From positions 1 through 64,000 of the forward strand of contig JAZRLO010000003.1 of the NCBI GenBank assembly GCA_045646845.1: a stretch of DNA of 64,000 nt, written 5' to 3'. A program made the translations under genes and the position numbers. The notes under the pieces are model-generated. The model did no database searches. It worked only from the letters and a program-made list of their open reading frames with translations, and was not told where the DNA came from. The DNA comes from HGM04593 sp045646845 (GTDB taxonomy: Bacteria > Bacteroidota > Bacteroidia > Bacteroidales > Bacteroidaceae). Shown here piece after piece: positions 26,488 to 35,865 of this stretch. How positions within the stretch are numbered: the first letter of the stretch is position 1; every line of letters starts with the position of its first letter.

Positions 26488-26898
26488 TCAATATGTAATC
26501 ATTGACAATGCCTCTGCAATCTTGTCCAAGCCCTCTTTCAACGGCTTTTCTATCATGGCGCGCAGCATGAAGTTGACTTCGGCGTCTGCTACTACACGCA
26601 TTTTTGAGGCCTCTTCGCCGTCCGGTATTATCTGTATCCACAGCGTTACGGGAATAGGTGAGCCTGCTGCCTCAAGTTTTATGCACTTGGGCTCTTCGCG
26701 CTCAATTACCCTTATGGTTACGTTGCCCAACGGCGGAACGTTGACCGTTGCTTCGTCGCGGCTGTATGTCAGGTCCTTGACCTTGTCCTCGGGGAGCTTG
26801 TCCTTTAGCCCCTCGAGGTTGTTCAGGTCCTCAAGCTTCGCATATACCCTCTCCTGTGGGTAGGGTATGTTCTTTACACTGCTTTCGTATTTGCTCAT
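26488..26898 (-). CDS. SRPBCC-fold (START-like) protein
   Basis: A 136-residue soluble protein with the polyketide-cyclase / START-like pattern: an N-terminal strand and helix (YESSVKNIPYPQERVYAKLE), a run of beta strands in the middle and a long C-terminal helix (IEKPLKEGLDKIAEALS). No signal peptide. Members bind hydrophobic ligands or act as aromatase-like proteins; no specific function can be given. It is tightly packed between pyrE (11 bases) and argH (4 bases). Confidence 0.8.
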   Translation of the reverse strand: MSKYESSVKNIPYPQERVYAKLEDLNNLEGLKDKLPEDKVKDLTYSRDEATVNVPPLGNVTIRVIEREEPKCIKLEAAGSPIPVTLWIQIIPDGEEASKMRVVADAEVNFMLRAMIEKPLKEGLDKIAEALSMITY

Positions 26899-26909
26899 GG
26901 GGCAGTATT

Positions 26910-27554
26910 TTACTTCAGGTCATTTCTCCACTCCGACGGGTTTGCGCGCCACTCCTTGAGTGTGGGCATGACATCCTCGGTGATGTATCCGGTCTCTTTC
27001 GCAGCTTCGAGTACCGCTTCGTAATCGGTGAGTGTGATGAGCTTCACTCCGGCATTCTCAAAAGCCTCTGTAGCTACGCTGAAACCGTATGTGAACGATG
27101 CCACCATACCTACTACCTCAACACCGGCTGCGCGGAGAGCGTCAACGGCGCGGAGGCTGCTGAGTCCTGTAGATACGAGGTCCTCGACAACGACTACCTT
27201 TGCGCCTGGGTAAACGTCACCCTCTATCTGGTTGCCCATGCCATGGTCCTTTGCCTTGGGACGTACATAAACGAATGGTTTTGCGAGTTCTTCGGCTACA
27301 AGCGCGCCCTGTGCGATGGCTCCAGTAGCTACGCCTGCCACGATGTCAGCCTCGGGGAACTCCTCAAGGATGAGGTTTGCCAGGCCGAGCTTGACGCGTG
27401 TACGCAGTTCGGGGAATGATAATGTCTTGCGGTTGTCGCAGTAGAACGGTGACTTCCATCCCGATGCCCATGTGAAAGGTTGCTCGGGCTGCAGTTTTAC
27501 AGCCTTTATCTTAAGCAGCTCGGCTGTCAACAGTTTTTTTGATTTGTTTGCCAT
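26910..27554 (-). CDS. pyrE: Orotate phosphoribosyltransferase
   Basis: PyrE joins orotate to PRPP to form OMP in pyrimidine synthesis. The 214-residue protein has the PRPP-binding motif VVVEDLVSTGLSS and the N-terminal WASGWKSPFYCDNRK segment. It is first in the pyrE-SRPBCC-argH unit. A TATATTCG element (27601-27608, minus strand) lies 47 bases upstream of the start. Confidence 0.96.
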   Translation of the reverse strand: MANKSKKLLTAELLKIKAVKLQPEQPFTWASGWKSPFYCDNRKTLSFPELRTRVKLGLANLILEEFPEADIVAGVATGAIAQGALVAEELAKPFVYVRPKAKDHGMGNQIEGDVYPGAKVVVVEDLVSTGLSSLRAVDALRAAGVEVVGMVASFTYGFSVATEAFENAGVKLITLTDYEAVLEAAKETGYITEDVMPTLKEWRANPSEWRNDLK

Positions 27555-27640
27555 AATATTTCTGTTTTTAAGGTTTTGTTGCTCCGGTGTTTATGTTCTG
27601 CGAATATACGAATTGTATTCCGATTATATTCTCTTTGAGA

Positions 27641-27985
27641 CTATTTTGTTTGCGTGTAGCCCTCTTTTTTCAGCAGCTCTATGACTTTTTCCTTGAAGTC
27701 GCCCTGTATCAGGACTTCGCCCTCCTTTACGCTTCCGCCGACTCCGCAACGTGTCTTCAGCATCTTGCCCAGTTCCTTCATGTCCTCCTCTGTGCCCACG
27801 AAATTCTTCACAACAGTTACGGTCTTGCCGCCCCTGTGGTTCTTTTCTATGCTCACCCTCAGCTTCTGCTGCTGTTTCGGGAGGGTTTCATTTTCCTCCT
27901 TTTCATCGGTGGTATAAGCAAAGTCGGGGTTTGTTGAATATACAATATTGAGCCTCTCTTTCCAGTCGTTCTTCTTGTTTGCCAT
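27641..27985 (-). CDS. SUI1/eIF1-family translation factor (YciH-like)
   Basis: This 114-residue protein has the eIF1/SUI1 core in its C-terminal two thirds (LRVSIEKNHRGGKTVTVVKN, then LGKMLKTRCGVGGSVKEGE and IQGDFKEKVIELLKKEGY). The N-terminus is a charged linker. Bacterial YciH proteins can influence start-codon discrimination, but the role in Bacteroidetes is not settled. It is transcribed divergently from rex. Confidence 0.92.
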   Translation of the reverse strand: MANKKNDWKERLNIVYSTNPDFAYTTDEKEENETLPKQQQKLRVSIEKNHRGGKTVTVVKNFVGTEEDMKELGKMLKTRCGVGGSVKEGEVLIQGDFKEKVIELLKKEGYTQTK

Positions 27986-28062
27986 CGGTTCTGCTGTTTT
28001 AAGTTCTCTGCGCTAAGGTACAATATTTTTATGACAAATTTCATCTCTTCGCAAAATAACCT

Positions 28063-28070
28063 TAAATTTG
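28063..28070 (+). promoter_or_regulatory. Probable rex -7 element
   Basis: TAAATTTG is an exact TAnnTTTG match 29 bases upstream of the rex start, giving a short leader. No good -33 TTTG was found, which may mean an activator or weak promoter. On the other strand CTAAGGTA (28013-28020) is a weaker candidate for the YciH-like gene. Confidence 0.5.
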
Positions 28071-28098
28071 CCACGTTATATATAACACGCGCGTTGAT

Positions 28099-28758
28099 AT
28101 GGCTATGATAAACAGAGTTGAAAAAGTTCCCGAACCTACCTTGCGCCGTCTGCCCTGGTATTTGTCGGTTTGCCGTCTGCTCAAGCAACGCGGCGAGCAG
28201 TATGTGTCATCGACAAGGCTCTCCAAGGAGACGAATATTGTAGCGTCGCAGATAGCGAAGGACCTCTCTTGTGTGAACATCGTGGGCCGCACGAGGGTGG
28301 GGTATGATATCGACAATCTGCTCGAGGTGCTCGAGGACTTCCTGGGCTTCACCCGGATGCACAAGGCATTCCTTTTCGGGGCTGGGCGTCTCGGCAGTGC
28401 GCTGCTGAACGATTCGGGTCTGAAGCAGTTCGGCCTCGAGGTCGTGGCGGCTTTCGATACGAGCCCCAAGGTGGTTGGGCACAATGTTGCCGGAATCCCG
28501 GTATATCATATCAATGAACTGGAGTCGAAGATGCGCCGTCATAACGTGAAAATAGGAGTGTTGACCGTGCCTATCGACCGCGCACAGGAGGTCGCAGACA
28601 AGATGGTGGTATGGGGTATAAAGGCCATATGGAACTTTACTCCGCTGCGTATCCGCGTCCCCGAAAACATCGTGGTGCAGAATACCTCTCTTTATGCACA
28701 CCTTTCACTCATGTTCAACAGGCTCGACGGGCTGGAGGCTCCGTCGGAAGACAAATGA
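28099..28758 (+). CDS. rex: Redox-sensing transcriptional repressor Rex
   Basis: Rex represses fermentation and respiration genes and is released from DNA when the NADH/NAD+ ratio rises. The 219-residue protein has an N-terminal winged helix (RLPWYLSVCRLLKQRG, then SSTRLSKETNIVASQIAKDL) and a Rossmann domain with FGAGRLGSALLND. It continues to a domain-swapping C-terminal helix (LYAHLSLMFNRL). The next gene starts 10 bases downstream. Confidence 0.95.
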   Translation: MAMINRVEKVPEPTLRRLPWYLSVCRLLKQRGEQYVSSTRLSKETNIVASQIAKDLSCVNIVGRTRVGYDIDNLLEVLEDFLGFTRMHKAFLFGAGRLGSALLNDSGLKQFGLEVVAAFDTSPKVVGHNVAGIPVYHINELESKMRRHNVKIGVLTVPIDRAQEVADKMVVWGIKAIWNFTPLRIRVPENIVVQNTSLYAHLSLMFNRLDGLEAPSEDK

Positions 28759-28768
28759 TAGCGACAAA

Positions 28769-29383
28769 ATGAAGATAATTGCTGTAGGAAAGAACTATGC
28801 CGGGCATGCCCTGGAGTTTGACGGTACGACGGAGAAGCCCGAAGTGCCTATGATATTCATGAAACCCGATTCTGCCATCATAAAAAACGGCAAGCATTTC
28901 TATGTGCCCGATTTTATGGGCCGTGTAGATTATGAGGCGGAGCTTGTTGTGCGCATAAACAAGCTCGGCAAGAGCATTCCGGCGCGCTTTGCACACAGAT
29001 ATTATGATGCCATAACCGTCGGCATCGACTTTACGGCCCGTGACATGCAGCGTGCTTTCATAGAGACCGGTGCTCCGTGGGATCTGAGCAAGGGCTTCGA
29101 CGGTTCTGCCGTGCTGGGCGAGTTCCGCCCGGTAGAGAATTATGACATTAACAATGTCGGTTTCTCTTTAACGATAGATGACGAGACGGTGCAGAGCGCG
29201 AACAGCTCAAGCATGCTCTTCTCCGTAGATGATATAATTGCTTATATAAGCCGTTTCTGCACGCTAAAGACGGGTGACCTGATTTTTACCGGAACTCCTG
29301 CCGGCAGCGGCCCGGCCAGAATCGGTACGCACCTGAAAGGGTACATCGGCGATGACAAGGTCCTTGATTTTCATGTAAGATGA
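28769..29383 (+). CDS. Fumarylacetoacetate hydrolase-family protein
   Basis: A 204-residue short-form FAH-family enzyme. Metal-ligand signatures are visible: GRVDYEAELVVRI (the E-x-E pair), then GIDFTARDMQ and a C-terminal FTGTPAGSGP. Relatives hydrolyse acylpyruvates or decarboxylate oxaloacetate; the substrate here cannot be told. The chosen ATG lies 10 bases after rex; an in-frame ATG inside rex was rejected. The gene end overlaps the region where porU may start. Confidence 0.9.
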   Translation: MKIIAVGKNYAGHALEFDGTTEKPEVPMIFMKPDSAIIKNGKHFYVPDFMGRVDYEAELVVRINKLGKSIPARFAHRYYDAITVGIDFTARDMQRAFIETGAPWDLSKGFDGSAVLGEFRPVENYDINNVGFSLTIDDETVQSANSSSMLFSVDDIIAYISRFCTLKTGDLIFTGTPAGSGPARIGTHLKGYIGDDKVLDFHVR

Positions 29384-29397
29384 TTATGGATGCGAGT

Positions 29398-32300
29398 ATG
29401 AAAAAGTTCCTGTTCCTGCTCCTCTCCGTATGCACCGTTGCGGTAAGGGCGCAGTTCGTCACGGTCGATTGGAGTAACCATAAGGGGGATTCAATCCTGC
29501 CGGTATGCTCCGCTGTAATCGATTTGCCTGCGGACTGTCCGGCCAACAGCTATTCCGCTCACATAGAGTATCCCGAATACAGGAAGATGAGCCGCGAAGA
29601 GGTGTTGCGGTATTCCCTTGTCGGGTACGGCGCGCTGCCGTCTGTCCCGGAAATCGACTGTCGGGTCGGAATACAGGCGAAGCAGCCCCAACTCGATATC
29701 GTGTTCATGCCTGTGGTAATGCGCGGCGGTGAATATTACCGTATCGATTCATACAAGCTTGTTGTGGATACGCTTCCGGCGAAAGGGCGAGCCTCATATG
29801 CCCCGTCGAAACTCCCGGCCGAACGTTATGCCGCCAATTCTCTCCTTGCACAGGGCCGTTGGGTGCGTGTGGCGGTAGAGGAGAACGGTATCCACAGGAT
29901 AACGGACAGTGAACTCAAGAAGATGGGTTTCAAGGACCCGGCAAAGGTGCGCCTTTATGGCTATGGTGGCCACATTCTGCCCGAAACCGGTCTTGAAAAC
30001 CTCCCCGATGACCTTTGCGAAGTTCCTCTCTGGCGTGGGAAGGGCTATGTGCTCTTCTATGCCAACGGTACCGTGAAATGGGAATACAGTTCATCGCGTT
30101 ACGTCCACTCGCAGAATGTATATTCAACATACGGCTGTTACTTCCTTACCGAAAGCGAGGAGACCCCCATGGAATTCACGTCGGAGACTCTTGTGGCGGA
30201 CGCATCGGAGGTTAATACCGAGTTCCTCGACTACGCGCTGTACGAAAAGGAACTCAAGAGCCTGTGCTCATATGGCCGTGTGCTGGTCGATGGTTACGAC
30301 TATTCACAAGGCAGAAGCGCAAGTTACAAGATTCCTGTCGCGGGAGTCGTTGACGCACCGGCTGTGCTTGATGTCTCCTTCGCTACCAATGGCGTTGACA
30401 TTTCACGTGTCGAGGTATCGCTCGCAGGCAAGAGTGTTGGCACTTTGTCCGTTCCGCGTTGCTATTCGACCGAATTGGGAAAAATAGTGTCGGGAAGGTA
30501 CTCTGTCAATGGGCTGGGCGATAATCCTGTATTTAAATTATCCCAGGTCGCATCCAGCAGTTCGGTTACGGGCTTCCTCGATTACATCCGTCTGAATTTC
30601 AGGCGCAAGCTGGCTCTTTACGGTTCCCAGACAGAGTTTCGCGGTTCTCACAACAGCGGAAACTCGATGTTCCGCATTGACGGTTGCGACGGTAACACAT
30701 CCGTCTGGGACGTGAGCAATACCGCTTCCATCAAGGAACTGAAAGGAGTGCTTGACGGCAATGTATATTCTGTTGTTGCTCCGGCTGGGTATGCCAATAA
30801 CATGGTGGTGCTCAATACAGCCGGAACATTCCCCTCTGTAAAGGTGTTGGGCGAGGTGAGGAACCAGAATCTCCACTCCTTCGGGCAGGTCGATATGGTT
30901 ATAATAGTACCCTCTAACGGCAATTTCCTTGCGGCGGCGGAGCGTCTTGCCGCAGCCCACAGGGAGATGGACGGCATTACGGTCGAAGTGGTTACGGCGC
31001 AGCAGGTCTATAACGAATTCTCATCGGGAACCCCCGATGTCACAGCATACCGCAGGCTCATGAAGATGCTCTATGACCGTGCTTCCACCTCGGCGGAAGC
31101 CCCGAAATATCTTCTGCTTTTCGGTGACGGCTGGTATGACAACAGGTTCATGACTATTCCATCCGCATCGCAGGACAACTTTCTCCTGTGCTACGAGTCG
31201 TCGAATTCGGTCGATGCCGTGCATTCATACGTGCTCGAGGATTATGCCGGGTATCTCGATGACAACGAGGGCAGTAACCACACCCGTGACAAGGTAGATA
31301 TAGGCATAGGACGTATCCCGGTGCAGACAGCCGGCGAAGCCAATGCCGTCGTTGACAAACTGATTGCGTACATGCGCAACGAAAATGCCGGAGAGTGGCA
31401 GAATGCCATGCTCCTGCTGGCCGACGACGGTGACGAGAGCATGCCTAACCAGCATATGAAGGATGCCGACCTCATTGCGGAAATTATGGAGAAGAATTAT
31501 CCTTCGTATATGGTGCAGCGCATATATTGGGATGATTATCCTGTTGAAAAGTCGGCTACCGGCAACCGTTATCCGGCTGTTACCAAAGCGATATATGACC
31601 GTCTCGACAAAGGTGCGCTCATCGTGAACTATTCGGGTCACGGAAGCGCGAACCTGCTTTCGCACGAGATGGTGTGGAAGGCTTCCGACATGTCGGCACT
31701 GACCTCTCCGCATGTACCATTCTGGGTTACAGCTTCTTGCGACATAGGACCTTTCGACATGGGTGACAACTCTGTTGCCGAGTCGGCATTAATGAACGGA
31801 AAGGGTGGTGCGATTGGTCTTTTGACAACGACAAGGACTGTCCTGCAGTCCTACAATTCGGTGATAAACAGGGAGTTTTCGAAACTTCTGCTCGAGCCTG
31901 TGAATACAGGTGTCCCGGCTGCTTTGGGTGATGCTGTGCGCCGTGCGAAATGCAATATTATTTCAATGGGCAGCGACCTGAGTGAGAACAAACTGCAGTT
32001 TGTCTTGTTGGGAGACCCGGCATTGCGTCTTAAAACACCTGAATACAGGTTTGTCATAGAACGCTTCAATGGAGCCTCGCCGGACGAGAATACTAAAGTG
32101 TCGGCCGGTGCTTCCTTGTGCATTGAGGGGCGTCTGGTGGCCCGTAACGGCAGTCCTGTCGAGGATTTTACAGGCGTGCTTTATACGACACTGCTCGATT
32201 GCATCGAGGAGGTCGAGACCCGTGACAATACCGGAATAGGAAGCCATAGCTACCAGGCGTTTACCAAGCAGTTGTTTTCGGGAAGCGACTCCATTGTGGA

Positions 32301-33132
32301 CGGCCGTTTCTCGGTGACTTTGCCGGTTCCCATGGATATAAGCTACCGGGATGCGCAGGGTATGCTCAATCTCTTTGCTGTCGATTCTACCTATACCAGG
32401 ACGGCGCAGGGGTCATTCACCAATTTTACAGTGGGTGGAACTGCCGGAAATATCAACAACGACGGTAAGGGACCTGAATTGAAATTGTATCTCAACACCC
32501 CTTCTTTTGCGGACGGCGATGAGGTCAATGCCACTCCATGTCTATGGGTGGAACTGTACGATGAAAACGGTATAAATACAGTCGGCTCGGGTATCGGCCA
32601 CGACATTGTGGCGGTTGTTGATAACAGCCCCGAACATACCTACAACCTGAACAGTGCCTACTCTCCGGTTGTCGGTGACTATACGAGGGGTACGGTGGTG
32701 ATGCCACTCAATGAGCTCGCTCCGGGAGAGCATACGCTGATGGTGCGTGCATGGGATTTGCTCAACAACTCTTCTGTGGCCGAGTTGCGTTTCTTCGTGG
32801 AGCCTTCGCTTGCTCCCGGCTTTGTGGAACTTAAGGTCAATCCGTCACCGGTTGTGGCAGGAATGCCGGCGACCTTCACGTTATTCCACGACCGTCCCCA
32901 GAGTGAACTGGAGGTCACGATAGAGATTTTTAACATGCAGGGGCTGGTTCTCTGGAGCAATACGGAAAACGCCGTTTGTGACGGATTGGAGTACCGCTAC
33001 GAATGGGACTGCACCGCAGATGCCGGTCAGCCGATGCCTACAGGCGTATATCTTGTGAGGGCATATATAGCTTCGGGTGGTTCGGTGTCGTCTTCGCGGA
33101 CCGGAAAATTTGTGGTCATAAACAATAAATGA
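29398..33132 (+). CDS. porU: Type IX secretion system sortase PorU
   Basis: PorU is the outer-membrane, gingipain-type (C25) peptidase of the T9SS. It removes the C-terminal signal of cargo and attaches cargo to A-LPS. From the chosen start it has 1244 residues with a signal peptide (LFLLLSVCTVAVRAQ). The catalytic His lies in YSGHGSANL (H748) and the Cys in WVTASCDIGPFDMG (C781), in the order and spacing expected for the family. The C-terminal Ig-like part ends PTGVYLVRAYIA, itself resembling a CTD. Starts at 29380 and 29386 are also possible; the first overlaps the preceding stop. It lies upstream of porV. Confidence 0.93.
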   Translation: MKKFLFLLLSVCTVAVRAQFVTVDWSNHKGDSILPVCSAVIDLPADCPANSYSAHIEYPEYRKMSREEVLRYSLVGYGALPSVPEIDCRVGIQAKQPQLDIVFMPVVMRGGEYYRIDSYKLVVDTLPAKGRASYAPSKLPAERYAANSLLAQGRWVRVAVEENGIHRITDSELKKMGFKDPAKVRLYGYGGHILPETGLENLPDDLCEVPLWRGKGYVLFYANGTVKWEYSSSRYVHSQNVYSTYGCYFLTESEETPMEFTSETLVADASEVNTEFLDYALYEKELKSLCSYGRVLVDGYDYSQGRSASYKIPVAGVVDAPAVLDVSFATNGVDISRVEVSLAGKSVGTLSVPRCYSTELGKIVSGRYSVNGLGDNPVFKLSQVASSSSVTGFLDYIRLNFRRKLALYGSQTEFRGSHNSGNSMFRIDGCDGNTSVWDVSNTASIKELKGVLDGNVYSVVAPAGYANNMVVLNTAGTFPSVKVLGEVRNQNLHSFGQVDMVIIVPSNGNFLAAAERLAAAHREMDGITVEVVTAQQVYNEFSSGTPDVTAYRRLMKMLYDRASTSAEAPKYLLLFGDGWYDNRFMTIPSASQDNFLLCYESSNSVDAVHSYVLEDYAGYLDDNEGSNHTRDKVDIGIGRIPVQTAGEANAVVDKLIAYMRNENAGEWQNAMLLLADDGDESMPNQHMKDADLIAEIMEKNYPSYMVQRIYWDDYPVEKSATGNRYPAVTKAIYDRLDKGALIVNYSGHGSANLLSHEMVWKASDMSALTSPHVPFWVTASCDIGPFDMGDNSVAESALMNGKGGAIGLLTTTRTVLQSYNSVINREFSKLLLEPVNTGVPAALGDAVRRAKCNIISMGSDLSENKLQFVLLGDPALRLKTPEYRFVIERFNGASPDENTKVSAGASLCIEGRLVARNGSPVEDFTGVLYTTLLDCIEEVETRDNTGIGSHSYQAFTKQLFSGSDSIVDGRFSVTLPVPMDISYRDAQGMLNLFAVDSTYTRTAQGSFTNFTVGGTAGNINNDGKGPELKLYLNTPSFADGDEVNATPCLWVELYDENGINTVGSGIGHDIVAVVDNSPEHTYNLNSAYSPVVGDYTRGTVVMPLNELAPGEHTLMVRAWDLLNNSSVAELRFFVEPSLAPGFVELKVNPSPVVAGMPATFTLFHDRPQSELEVTIEIFNMQGLVLWSNTENAVCDGLEYRYEWDCTADAGQPMPTGVYLVRAYIASGGSVSSSRTGKFVVINNK

Positions 33133-33199
33133 CAAGTTTTAAAGTTATATAATATGCGCTCCCTGCGTGGGCGCGTTGCAAAAACCGACAAAACGATTA

Positions 33200-33271
33200 G
33201 GAAGCTGCAAGAATTCATATCACGGAATGCCGGCTTCTGCAAAAATATTTTTAGAAATTTAAACAGCTTCT
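33200..33271 (+). repeat. Dispersed repeat bounded by GAAGCTG / CAGCTTC (copy A)
   Basis: A 72-base element with terminal inverted repeats (GAAGCTG at 33201, CAGCTTC at 33264) carries AATTCATATC.CGGA inside and AAATTTAAACAGCTTC at its right end. A second copy lies in the opposite orientation at 57459-57526. It fills most of the porU-porV gap and may separate the two transcripts. Confidence 0.65.
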
Positions 33272-33275
33272 CAAT

Positions 33276-34463
33276 ATGATAAAGAAAAAAGTTGTTGCTA
33301 TTCTCCTTCTGGTGCTCGGGGCATTGCCCGTCATGGCTCAGAAAGAGCAGTTCAATCCGATATACACGGGCGTAACTTCGCTCTCCATCGCTCCCGATGC
33401 GCGTGCCGGTGCACTCGGCGATGTCGGCGTGGCTACCGAACCCGATGCGAATTCTCAGTATTGGAACCCGGCGAAATATCCGTTCAATATCGCACGTGCC
33501 GGAGTCTCCATGTCATATACTCCATGGCTGCGCCAATTGGTCAGTGATATTGACCTTGTCAATCTTGCCGGTTTCTACCGTATCGGCGACTATTCCGCAG
33601 TGAGTGCTTCACTTACCTACTTTTCGCTCGGACAGGTGTTCGTTGAGAACGAGATGACAATTAAGCCTTATGAGATGGCTTTTGACCTTGCCTACTCGCG
33701 TATGCTCTCCGAGACCTTCTCGGCTGCCATTGCTTTGAGGTACATACACAGTGACCTGCAGTATAACTACACAGAGGATATGTCTCCCGGAAATGCCTTT
33801 GCCGCCGATATCGCGCTGTACTACAACAAGTATCTGATGATGGGTAACCGCGAGTGTCTGCTCGGCCTTGGTCTCAACGCCTCTAATATCGGTACCAAAA
33901 TATCGTATGACGACGGCGCGACGCATGAATTCATACCTACCAATCTGCGCCTTGGAGCCTCATTGCTCATCCCGATAGACGATTACAATACAATCTCCAT
34001 AAGTGCCGACATAAACAAACTGATGGTGCCTACACGTCCTACATACAGCCAGTTCCTCGAGGAGAATGGCTACGAGAGCGGTGACAACTCGTACTTCTCG
34101 GAGTATCAGACGTGGCTCGAAAGTACAGGATACAACGACATATCTCCTATCTCGGGTATCTTCAAGTCCTTTGCCGACGCTCCCGGAGGCTTCAGCGAGG
34201 AGCTCAAGGAGATATACGGCGGTGTCGGAATTGAGTACTGCTACAACCAGCAGTTCTCTTTGCGCGGTGGTTATCATTACGAGAACGAGTATAAGGGCAA
34301 CCGCAAATACTTTACCGTCGGTGCCGGTTTCAGGATGAGCGTATTCTCACTCGATGCTGCATACCTTATTTCGACGGCACAGAGCAATCCGCTCGACCAG
34401 ACATTGCGTTTTTCGCTCTCCTTCGACATGGATGGTCTGAAGGACCTTTTCAGCAGACGTTAA
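33276..34463 (+). CDS. porV: Type IX secretion system outer-membrane shuttle protein PorV
   Basis: PorV is a FadL-like outer-membrane barrel that carries cargo from the SprA translocon to PorU. The 395-residue protein has a signal peptide (LLLVLGALPVMAQ) and the family opening FNPIYTGVTSLSIAPDARAG followed by DANSQYWNPAKY. Alternating aromatic barrel strands run to the C-terminus, which ends in a final strand (FSLSFDMDGLKDLF). The porU-porV pairing supports the call. Confidence 0.94.
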   Translation: MIKKKVVAILLLVLGALPVMAQKEQFNPIYTGVTSLSIAPDARAGALGDVGVATEPDANSQYWNPAKYPFNIARAGVSMSYTPWLRQLVSDIDLVNLAGFYRIGDYSAVSASLTYFSLGQVFVENEMTIKPYEMAFDLAYSRMLSETFSAAIALRYIHSDLQYNYTEDMSPGNAFAADIALYYNKYLMMGNRECLLGLGLNASNIGTKISYDDGATHEFIPTNLRLGASLLIPIDDYNTISISADINKLMVPTRPTYSQFLEENGYESGDNSYFSEYQTWLESTGYNDISPISGIFKSFADAPGGFSEELKEIYGGVGIEYCYNQQFSLRGGYHYENEYKGNRKYFTVGAGFRMSVFSLDAAYLISTAQSNPLDQTLRFSLSFDMDGLKDLFSRR

Positions 34464-34476
34464 ATAAAGAAATATT

Positions 34477-34953
34477 ATGATAAGAGTAGGTTTTGGAATG
34501 GATGTTCACCGCTTTGTCGAGAATCGCGACCTATGGATAGGTGGTGTGAAGATACCTTATGAATTTGGCCTTGCAGGGCACTCCGATGCCGATGTGCTCA
34601 TTCACGCGATATGCGATGCGCTTTTGGGAGCGGCGAACTTGCGTGATATTGGTTTCCAGTTTCCTGACACTTCGGACGAATTCCTGAATATAGACAGTAA
34701 AATATTGTTACGCCGTACCGGTGACCTTCTTAAGGATAAAGGGTACAGAATAGGCAATATAGATGCTACGGTGGCAGCCCAGGCTCCGAAGTTGAACCCT
34801 CATATACCTTCGATGCAGGAGACTATGGCCGGAGTCCTTGGTATTGACCCCGATTTTATCTCAATCAAAGCCACCACAACGGAAAAACTCGGATTCGAAG
34901 GCCGCAAGGAGGGCATAACCGCTTATGCGACCGTTCTTATAGAAAAACTTTGA
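34477..34953 (+). CDS. ispF: 2-C-methyl-D-erythritol 2,4-cyclodiphosphate synthase
   Basis: IspF cyclises a CDP-ME phosphate intermediate in the MEP isoprenoid pathway. The 158-residue protein has the metal-binding GMDVHRF motif (Asp and His), AGHSDADVLIHAICDALLG, the loop FPDTSDE and the C-terminal TTTEKLGFEGRKEG. It lies 13 bases after porV and ends close to the next start. Confidence 0.97.
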   Translation: MIRVGFGMDVHRFVENRDLWIGGVKIPYEFGLAGHSDADVLIHAICDALLGAANLRDIGFQFPDTSDEFLNIDSKILLRRTGDLLKDKGYRIGNIDATVAAQAPKLNPHIPSMQETMAGVLGIDPDFISIKATTTEKLGFEGRKEGITAYATVLIEKL

Positions 34954-34955
34954 TA

Positions 34956-35786
34956 ATGGCCCCGGCTCTGTTCCGCTCGAGGAGTATCATGTTATTGACA
35001 GCAGTAATGCTGTTGATTTCGTCTTGTGCATCCCTCTCTTCTACCGGAGTGGGACGGGTTAAACGCTATGTGGTGGAGAGCGGGCAGTTACCGCAGGCTT
35101 TTGACGGTTTCAGGCTCGCTTTTATATCGGATATTCACTATCCGAGCCTTTTCGGCAAAAAGAGACTCCCCAAACTTGTGGATGCCCTTTCCGGGATTGG
35201 ACCTGATATGCTTCTGCTTGGTGGCGACTATGTGACGGACAGTGATTCCGTTGATGTGCTTTTTGCTGCTTTGGGTTCGGTCGAGGCTCCGTATGGCACG
35301 TATGCGGTGCTCGGGAATCATGAAAAAGGAAATGAAACTGCAGTTCTGCGTTCAATGGCAAAGTATGGCATCAGGGCTCTTGAAGATGAGGTCTGTGCGG
35401 TGGAGAAGGATGGTGAGGCAATCTTTGTTACCGGTGTGGTTGATAGCTTCTGTGAGGATGCAGGATACTGTCCGGTGGAGTTTGTGGTAGAGAATGAGTT
35501 CGTGATTTTGCTTGCGCATACTCCCGATTATGCCGAGCGGGTGTCGGCCTCGGCCGATCTTGTCCTCTCCGGACATACTCATGGCGGGCAGGTAAGTCTA
35601 TTTGGAATCTATACCCCGGTCAAGAATTCTATCTATGGGAGCCGTTTCCTGAGGGGACGCAATGTGACCACTGCCGGCTCTACAATTATAACCACCAATG
35701 GTGTGGGGACTTCGCGCAAGAAACTCCGTTTCTGTGTACCCAGCGAGATTGTAGTCGTTGAATTGCGCTCTCTTGATGTTGAATGA
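34956..35786 (+). CDS. Membrane-anchored calcineurin-like metallophosphoesterase
   Basis: This 276-residue protein has a hydrophobic N-terminus ending in LLISSCAS, which may be a lipobox, so the enzyme domain is probably outside the cytoplasm. Phosphoesterase blocks are complete: FISDIHYPS, GGDYVTD, GNHEKG, LAHTPDY and SGHTHGGQ. It resembles the YkuE/YaeI group, some of which act on lipid precursors; the substrate is unknown. The ATG at 34956 was chosen; a TTG overlapping the ispF stop is the alternative. Confidence 0.88.
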   Translation: MAPALFRSRSIMLLTAVMLLISSCASLSSTGVGRVKRYVVESGQLPQAFDGFRLAFISDIHYPSLFGKKRLPKLVDALSGIGPDMLLLGGDYVTDSDSVDVLFAALGSVEAPYGTYAVLGNHEKGNETAVLRSMAKYGIRALEDEVCAVEKDGEAIFVTGVVDSFCEDAGYCPVEFVVENEFVILLAHTPDYAERVSASADLVLSGHTHGGQVSLFGIYTPVKNSIYGSRFLRGRNVTTAGSTIITTNGVGTSRKKLRFCVPSEIVVVELRSLDVE

Positions 35787-35787
35787 C

Positions 35788-35818
35788 TTTGCTCCAATCC
35801 TCCTTTTTTGTATATTCG
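35788..35818 (+). promoter_or_regulatory. ribD promoter (TTTG-N19-TATATTCG)
   Basis: TTTG at 35788-35791 and TATATTCG at 35811-35818 are 19 bases apart, a good Bacteroidetes sigma-ABfr pattern. The start codon of ribD follows 36-48 bases later. Confidence 0.7.
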
Positions 35819-35865
35819 CAGAGTGAAACGCGTTGTTTTGTCTTTCGCGGTAAATGATGTTTGCA

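Noticed and set aside
29380..29397. porU start at 29380, overlapping the preceding stop
   Set aside because: Possible, and not excluded. The ATG at 29398 was preferred because it begins directly with the basic n-region of the signal peptide.
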